Assembly (NCBI RefSeq): GCF_014451325.2
Contig: NZ_JACSCH020000023.1
Location: 62,001 to 126,000, forward strand
Length of the DNA: 64,000 bases
Direction of reading: 5' to 3'
Origin: Streptomyces sp. CB02980
GTDB lineage: Bacteria > Actinomycetota > Actinomycetes > Streptomycetales > Streptomycetaceae
The notes beneath the pieces are model-generated. The model searched no databases. It worked only from the letters and a program-made list of their open reading frames with translations, and was not told the DNA's origin. This document shows positions 59,492-64,000 of this stretch, piece after piece. The number at the start of each line of letters is the position of its first letter. Position 1 is the first letter of the stretch. The position numbers and the translations under genes are program-made.

Positions 59492-60172
59492 ATGAACACG
59501 ACCGTGCCCAGCACCGCCACCGACATCGACGTCCTCCGGGTCTTCTGCGCGGCCGACGGCCGGCACGGCAACGCCCTCGGAGTCGTACGGGATGCGAGTA
59601 CCCACCCCGACGAGGCCTCCCGGCAGGCGCTCGCCAAGGAACTCGGGTTCAGCGAGACCGTGTTCGTGGACGACCCGGAGCGCGGGATCGTCGACATCTA
59701 CACGCCCGGCCTGCGGCTGCCCTTCGCCGGACACCCGCTGGTCGGCGCCGCCTGGCTGCTCGACCTTGAGGTCGTCGTCCCGCCCGCGGGCGAGGTGTGG
59801 GTGCGCGGCGACGGGGAGTTCACCTGGATCGAGGCGCGCGCCGAGTGGGCGCCGCCGCGGACCCTGCGCCGGTACGGCTCGGCCGCCGAGGTGGAGGCGC
59901 TCGACGTGCCCGAGCCGGGGGAGTGGATCTACGCCTGGGCCTGGGAGGAGGAGGCCGCGGGCCGGATTCGGGCGCGGGCGTTCCCGGGCCGGGGCGACGG
60001 CATCGACGAGGACGAGGCGACCGGCGCGGCGGCCCTGCTGCTCACGGCGGAGCTCGGCCGGGCCCTGAACATCACGCAGGGCCGGGGTTCGCAGCTGCTC
60101 ACTGCCCCCGGCCCTGACGGCATCGTGGAACTCGGCGGACGGGTCCGCCTGGAGGGAACGCTCACGCGCTGA
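59492..60172 (+). CDS. PhzF-family isomerase-like protein
   Basis: 226 residues, shorter than the usual 260-300. VLRVFCAADGRHGNALGVV carries the usual N-terminal block, though the catalytic Glu (family E45) corresponds to KELGFSETVFV here near residue 47-57, and LPFAGHPLVGAAWLL and DEATGAAALLL are conserved. Members catalyse proton shifts in phenazine or other pathways; no phenazine genes are near. The gene's last bases and stop are repeated 34 bases downstream. Confidence 0.88.
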   Translation: MNTTVPSTATDIDVLRVFCAADGRHGNALGVVRDASTHPDEASRQALAKELGFSETVFVDDPERGIVDIYTPGLRLPFAGHPLVGAAWLLDLEVVVPPAGEVWVRGDGEFTWIEARAEWAPPRTLRRYGSAAEVEALDVPEPGEWIYAWAWEEEAAGRIRARAFPGRGDGIDEDEATGAAALLLTAELGRALNITQGRGSQLLTAPGPDGIVELGGRVRLEGTLTR

Positions 60173-60208
60173 GCGCGCGAGGGCGCCCCGAACGCTCACG
60201 CGCTGAGC
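60156..60208. repeat. Duplicated 3' end of the PhzF-like gene (19 bp x2)
   Basis: GAACGCTCACGCGCTGAGC occurs at 60156-60174, covering the last codons and stop, and perfectly again at 60190-60208. Confidence 0.9.
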
Positions 60209-60260
60209 ACGTGGGGGTCCCGTGGCGCGATGAGAGCCCCGGGGCCCTCCCGCCCCTCCC

Positions 60261-60911
60261 TCACGCGGTCAGCGGGAACTCCCCGCCCAGCTGGTGGAAG
60301 ACCGCGCTGTTGAAGGCGAACGCGCGCTTGCACTCGTCGACGATCCGCTGCTTCTCCAGGTCGTCCGCGTTCACCCCGTCGAGCAGCTCCCGGTACGCCC
60401 GCTTGAACGCGGCCGGGTTGGAGATCGTGTCGAACACGTAGAAGCGGACGCCGTCGCCCTTGCGCGCGAAGCCCCAGGTGCGCTCCGCCTTGTCGCGGAT
60501 GATCTGGCCGCCCGACAGGTCGCCCAGGTAGCGCGTGTAGTGGTGGGCCACGTACCCCGCGGGCCAGTCGCGGGCGCACTCGGCGACCCGCTCGGCGTAC
60601 GCCACGGTGGCGGGCAGCGGGGAGACCCCGGCGCGCCAGTCGGGGCCCCGCAGATGGGCGAGGTCCTGCTCCAGGGCGGCCGTGCGGAACAGTTCGGGCT
60701 GTATGAACGGCCCCGCGACGGGGTCCGAGCGCAGGGCCTCCGCGCCGTCCTCCAGGCTGCGGTACACGAACCAGAGCTGCTCGGTGTAGCGCGCGTAGGC
60801 GTCGACGGCCAGGCGTCCGCCCAGGAGGTCGCCCATGAAGGACGACGTCTCCGCCTCCGTGTGCTGCTCGTGCGAGGCCGTACGGATGAGCGTGGAGAAG
60901 GGCGTGTCCAA
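60261..60911 (-). CDS. hmuO: Haem oxygenase (biliverdin-producing)
   Basis: 216 residues. The proximal haem ligand is His17 in SHEQHTEAE; the distal helix YLGDLSGGQ near residue 130 gives the flexible Gly region over the haem. The enzyme opens haem with O2 and electrons to biliverdin, CO and Fe2+. The start is TTG 60911, supported by GGAGG six bases upstream; no ATG or GTG in frame is close. An iron box lies 50 bp upstream, so it is co-regulated with hmu and hta genes. Confidence 0.95.
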   Translation of the reverse strand: MDTPFSTLIRTASHEQHTEAETSSFMGDLLGGRLAVDAYARYTEQLWFVYRSLEDGAEALRSDPVAGPFIQPELFRTAALEQDLAHLRGPDWRAGVSPLPATVAYAERVAECARDWPAGYVAHHYTRYLGDLSGGQIIRDKAERTWGFARKGDGVRFYVFDTISNPAAFKRAYRELLDGVNADDLEKQRIVDECKRAFAFNSAVFHQLGGEFPLTA

Positions 60912-60958
60912 GGCGTGCCTCCGAGACCGATGGGACGGGAACCAGTGACGATCCTGCC

Positions 60959-60977
60959 AAGTTAGGCTTACCTAAGT
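60959..60977. promoter_or_regulatory. Iron box upstream of haem oxygenase
   Basis: The 19-mer AAGTTAGGCTTACCTAAGT contains the palindromic core TTAGG-ctta-CCTAA (60962-60975), a good DmdR/IdeR site 48 bp before the TTG start. Confidence 0.85.
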
Positions 60978-61026
60978 CAACTGGTTCCCGACGTCCTGTC
61001 GGCAAAAGACCTACCCAATCGAACGG

Positions 61027-61884
61027 CTAGGGCAACGTGAGGATCTCCGTGCCGGTCTCCGTCACGACGAGCGTGTGCTCGAACTGGGCCGTCCGCTTCC
61101 GGTCCTTGGTCACGACCGTCCAGCCGTCGTCCCACATGTCGTAGTCGTGGGTGCCGAGCGTCAGCATCGGCTCGATGGTGAAGGTCATGCCGGTCTTGAT
61201 CTCGGTGGTGTGGTGGGGCGAGTCGTAGTGCGGGACGATCAGGCCGGAGTGGAAGGACGAGTTGATGCCGTGCCCGGTGAAGTCACGGACGACGCCGTAA
61301 CCGAAGCGCTTGGCGTACGACTCGATGACCCGGCCGATGATGTTGATCTGGCGGCCCGGCTTGACCGCCTTGATGGCCCGGTTCAGGGACTCCCGGGTCC
61401 GCTCCACGAGCAGCCGCGACTCCTCGTCGACGTCGCCGCAGAGGTAGGTGGCGTTGTTGTCGCCGTGGACGCCGTTGATGTACGCCGTGACGTCGAGGTT
61501 CACGATGTCGCCGTCCCGCAGGACGGTGGAGTCCGGGATGCCGTGACAGATGACCTCGTTGATCGAGGCGCACAGCGACTTCGGGAACCCGCGGTAGCCG
61601 AGGGTGGACGGGTAGGCGCCGTGGTCGCACATGTACTCGTGCGCGACCCGGTCGAGCTCGTCGGTGGTGACACCCGGGGCGATGTGCTTGGCGGCCTCCT
61701 CCATCGCCTGTGCGGCGATGCGGCCGGCGATCCGCATCCGCTCGATGGTGTCGGAATCCTGCACCTCGGGCCCGCTGTACGGGGTCGGGGCGGGCTTCCC
61801 GACGTACTCGGGGCGGCGGATGGAGCCCGGAACGGAACGATGGGGGGAGAGCTCCCCCGGGACGAGAAGCGACTGGCCAGACAT
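61027..61884 (-). CDS. map: Methionine aminopeptidase, type I
   Basis: 285 residues. Metal ligands are in NLDVTAYINGVHGDNN (two Asp), GHGINSSFH (His), FTIEPML (Glu) and AQFEHT (Glu). The ~40-residue N-terminal extension with YVGKPAPTPYSGPEVQD is the linker typical of actinobacterial MetAP1c. It removes the initiator Met from new proteins. ATG 61884 is chosen over an upstream in-frame ATG at 61977 because MSGQSLLVPGEL begins the conserved extension. Confidence 0.96.
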   Translation of the reverse strand: MSGQSLLVPGELSPHRSVPGSIRRPEYVGKPAPTPYSGPEVQDSDTIERMRIAGRIAAQAMEEAAKHIAPGVTTDELDRVAHEYMCDHGAYPSTLGYRGFPKSLCASINEVICHGIPDSTVLRDGDIVNLDVTAYINGVHGDNNATYLCGDVDEESRLLVERTRESLNRAIKAVKPGRQINIIGRVIESYAKRFGYGVVRDFTGHGINSSFHSGLIVPHYDSPHHTTEIKTGMTFTIEPMLTLGTHDYDMWDDGWTVVTKDRKRTAQFEHTLVVTETGTEILTLP

Positions 61885-61945
61885 GCCAGCGAGTCTAACG
61901 ACCGGGTCTGGGGCAGCATGGTCTCGGAGGAAGGAGCCGACGACG

Positions 61946-62185
61946 ATGGCTTTGTTCAAGAAGCGCACCGTGGGCAAACCGGGTGAGTGGTACTACTGCC
62001 TGGAGCACAAGAAGGTCGAAGAGGGCCCCGAGTGCCCGGCGAAGAACCGCTTCGGCCCGTACGCCACCCGCGAGGAGGCGGCCCACGCGATGGAGACCGC
62101 CCGCGAGCGGAACCTGGAGTGGGAGGCCGACCCGCGCTGGCACGACAAGGCGGGGAAGCCGGAACCGCAGGAGCCGCCGGACTAA
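61946..62185 (+). CDS. Small conserved protein, 79 residues
   Basis: MALFKKRTVGKPGEWYYCLEH opens the protein; the middle CPAKNRFGPYATREEAAHAM has the SPOR-like pattern of a short strand-helix unit, and the C-terminus is acidic and Pro-rich. GGAGGAAGGAG precedes ATG 61946. It is cytoplasmic, divergent from map, and well formed by codon use. I know it as a conserved streptomycete protein without assigned function; the Cys pair (YYC, EC) could bind metal. Confidence 0.85.
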   Translation: MALFKKRTVGKPGEWYYCLEHKKVEEGPECPAKNRFGPYATREEAAHAMETARERNLEWEADPRWHDKAGKPEPQEPPD

Positions 62186-62226
62186 GGCCTTTCCTGTCTG
62201 AACCACCGGGGCCCGGCCGGGACCGT

Positions 62227-63546
62227 TCACACGGTCCCGGCCGCCTCCTGCTCTGCCGCCTCCCGCTGGGCCGTGTCCTGCTGGGCCTTGCGGCGCAGCG
62301 AGTCCTCGTCGGTCTCGGAGTCGTACGTGAGGAGCTTCGGCAGCGCGAGGCAGAGCAGGCCCACCGAGGCGACGCAGGCCACGCCGCCCGTCCAGACGGC
62401 CGACCGGGTGCCGGTCCAGCCCGCCATCGCGCCCGCCCTGACCTGGCCGAGCTGCGGGCCGACGCTGTACGAGAGCACCTCGATGCCCGCGAGCCGGCCG
62501 CGCAGCTCCTCCGGGATCGTCTGGTTCCAGATCGTCGCCCGGCCCAGGCCGCTCAGCATGTCGCCGGCCCCGGCGAAGGCCAGGCAGAGCAGGACCAGCC
62601 AGATGTTCCCGAACCAGCCCGCCGCCGCGATCGCCAGTCCCCAGCCGGCGGCGCCCGCGACCACGAGCAGCCCGTGCCGGCGCACCTTCGACGTCCAGCC
62701 GCTGGTCAGGCCCAGCGCCAGCGAGCCGACCGAACCCGCCGCGTACATCAGGCCGAGCGACCAGTCCGCGTCCAGCTCGTCCGCGAGGAACGGGAAGATC
62801 GTGTTCGGGAAGGCGAAGAACATCGCCGCGAGGTCGATCGCGTACGTGCCGAGCAGCACCGGCCGCGACCACGCGTACCGCGCGCCCTCCGCGATGCCCC
62901 GCAGCGAGGGCTTCTCCGCGTCGTGCGCGGGCGGCGCGGGGGAGAGCCGGCGGCACAGCAGCACCGAGGCGGCGAAACCGACGATCGTCACCCCGTACGC
63001 GGGCGCGTGACCCGCGTACGCCACGACCAGGCCCGCGAGCGCCGGGCCCGCGATCGAGCCCATCTGCCAGCGCAGCGAGTTCAGCGCGGCCGCCGCGGTC
63101 TGGTGCTCGTGCGGCACGATCCGGGCCAGGAGCGAGTCCAGGGCCGGCCGCTGGAGCCCCGCGAGCGCCGAGACACCGGCCGCGACCACGTACAGCGGCC
63201 AGAGCATCGGGGTCGGAAGCAGCGAGTTGACCAGCAGGATCGCGGCGAGCAGGCCGAGACCCGCCTCGGTCAGGAGGATCACCTTCCGCCGGTCGACGGC
63301 GTCGGCGAGCGCCCCGCCGTACAGGCCGAAGACCACCAGCGGCACCAGCTCGACCGCGCCCATCGCGCCGACGGCGAGCGGCGAACCCGTGAGTTCCTTG
63401 ATCTGCAGCGGCAGGGCGATCATCGCCATCGCGCTGCTGAAGTACGTGACGAGCCCCTGCACCCAGAGCAGCCGGAAGTCCCGGGACGCGCGCCAAGGCG
63501 CCAGATCGGGCAGGAGCGCGGAGAGCTTCGCGAAGGCAGGAGACAC
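62227..63546 (-). CDS. MFS exporter (EntS/MFS_3-like)
   Basis: 439 residues from GTG 63546, with 12 membrane helices. RASRDFRLLWVQGLVTYFSS at the start and GGALADAVDRRKVIL (motif A) near 85 match the EntS-type branch that includes enterobactin exporters. A C-terminal Gln/Glu-rich tail (AQQDTAQREAAEQEA) is cytoplasmic. Export of a siderophore is possible given nearby iron genes, but the gene has no iron box and the branch is broad. A strong hairpin separates it from the gene upstream. Confidence 0.88.
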   Translation of the reverse strand: MSPAFAKLSALLPDLAPWRASRDFRLLWVQGLVTYFSSAMAMIALPLQIKELTGSPLAVGAMGAVELVPLVVFGLYGGALADAVDRRKVILLTEAGLGLLAAILLVNSLLPTPMLWPLYVVAAGVSALAGLQRPALDSLLARIVPHEHQTAAAALNSLRWQMGSIAGPALAGLVVAYAGHAPAYGVTIVGFAASVLLCRRLSPAPPAHDAEKPSLRGIAEGARYAWSRPVLLGTYAIDLAAMFFAFPNTIFPFLADELDADWSLGLMYAAGSVGSLALGLTSGWTSKVRRHGLLVVAGAAGWGLAIAAAGWFGNIWLVLLCLAFAGAGDMLSGLGRATIWNQTIPEELRGRLAGIEVLSYSVGPQLGQVRAGAMAGWTGTRSAVWTGGVACVASVGLLCLALPKLLTYDSETDEDSLRRKAQQDTAQREAAEQEAAGTV

Positions 63547-63598
63547 GAGAGGCCATGCTCCGGTGACGAACCGGACGGGGCAAACGATTTTCCTGCCC

Positions 63599-63654
63599 GC
63601 GCGCTGGTAGGAGGAGGCCGCTCAGGGCGGACCGGCCTCCTCCTACCAGCGCGC
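63599..63654. terminator. Perfect 22-bp hairpin overlapping a stop codon
   Basis: Bases 63599-63620 pair without mismatch with 63633-63654, loop 12 bases. On the minus strand the first arm contains the last codons and stop (63643-63645) of the partial gene, so the terminator stem begins inside the coding region. It separates that gene from the MFS exporter. Confidence 0.88.
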
Positions 63655-64000
63655 CGGCGGCGGTGCCGTCAGCCGGTCCGCGAGGTCCGAGAGACGGTCG
63701 CGGAAGCGGCGGTTCCCCCGCGGTGACGGCAGGCTGTTCTCACCGGCAGCCGCGCTCACCAGATGCTGCACCGTGTCCAGGTCGACCTCCGCCCCCTCCG
63801 CCACCGTGAGCGTCTCGTGCGCGAGCCCGCGCACCTCCTCGTCGCCCCCGTCGAGCGACAGCACCGTCGCCCCTGCCCGCCGGGCGTCGTGCACCCGCTG
63901 CAACAGCCCCGCGTCCGGCCGCTCCGGCGCCACCATCAGCAGCGTCGCCCCGCGCCCCGCCACCTCCAGACGACCGAGCCCCACCGCCAGATGCGCCGGA
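63643..64000 (-). CDS. Conserved hypothetical protein (partial, C-terminal part)
   Basis: The C-terminal ~119 residues are present; the reading frame is open to the window edge, and the first in-frame GTG at 63984 (VGLGRLEVAG) reads as internal because coding-like sequence (GAHLA) precedes it. Visible blocks are RGATLLMVAPERPDAGLLQR, GATVLSLDGGDEEV and HETLTVAEGAEVDLDTVQHL, suggesting an alternating alpha/beta fold. The end RLTAPPPARW is Pro-rich. I do not recognise the family. Confidence 0.75.
   Translation of the reverse strand, partial: PAHLAVGLGRLEVAGRGATLLMVAPERPDAGLLQRVHDARRAGATVLSLDGGDEEVRGLAHETLTVAEGAEVDLDTVQHLVSAAAGENSLPSPRGNRRFRDRLSDLADRLTAPPPARW

Noticed and set aside
59492..60172. 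PhzF-like gene as part of a phenazine or other secondary-metabolite cluster
   Set aside because: No other biosynthetic genes nearby, and PhzF relatives are common outside such clusters.

Overview
The window reads as chromosomal DNA of a high-GC actinomycete, almost certainly Streptomyces. Third codon positions are nearly all G or C, GTG/TTG starts are frequent, Tat-type secreted proteins are common, iron-box operators of the DmdR/IdeR type recur, and gene types such as fused RNase H/phosphatase, HtaA surface proteins and the C4 zinc-ribbon gene are typical of that genus. About 50 protein genes, one RNase P RNA and many regulatory sites fill the window; I see no tRNA, rRNA, insertion sequence, prophage or CRISPR array. 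The only gene-free stretch over 300 bases (26972-27476) is occupied by the RNase P RNA.

Layout. 1-1245: a LysR regulator, cut by the window edge, divergent from a short-chain dehydrogenase, with a T-N11-A operator between them. 1500-14484: a lipid or steroid side-chain beta-oxidation set (fused two-domain acyl-CoA dehydrogenase, SCP-x type thiolase, MaoC-type hydratase, zinc alcohol dehydrogenase, HSD17B4-like SDR). It lies in two blocks that share a KstR-type box and a second palindrome. Between the blocks are an MFS pump, a secreted phospholipase-D-like protein and a minus-strand ABC exporter/two-component operon. 14542-27470: mixed housekeeping genes: a small 42-residue protein, an iron-siderophore binding lipoprotein under an iron box, Nif3-like protein, zinc-ribbon protein with a CTG start, RNase H/phosphatase, GNAT, KDPG aldolase, YaaA, an RNB ribonuclease, a MerR regulator with its membrane protein, a Uma2-like protein and rnpB.

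27477-48265: an AsnC/SMP-30 divergent pair with three helically phased repeats, then many small regulatory and secreted genes: Tat protein, VOC proteins, SMI1/KNR4, WYL regulator, serine hydrolase, a second two-component system, protease-inhibitor-like protein, PASTA/excalibur protein, PhoD phosphatase, Gfo/Idh/MocA oxidoreductase, Bcr/CflA pump, hemerythrin, Rsm22-like methyltransferase, DDAH, TetR and a primase-polymerase-like protein.

48407-60977: an iron and heme acquisition island: efeO-efeB-efeU plus a lipoprotein, hmuTUV, two HtaA heme-binding surface proteins (one with a class-E sortase signal) and a heme oxygenase, with three iron boxes. Together these would take heme from surface protein to cytoplasmic release of Fe, alongside ferrous/ferric uptake by Efe. 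61027-64000: methionine aminopeptidase, a small conserved protein, an MFS exporter and a partial gene.

The most unusual structural theme is that at least eight genes are followed by, or end in, short tandem copies of their own 3' end including the stop codon (periods 15, 18, 18, 23-24, 24, 30 bp and two-copy cases). I treat this as the main candidate for something not explained by the gene list.
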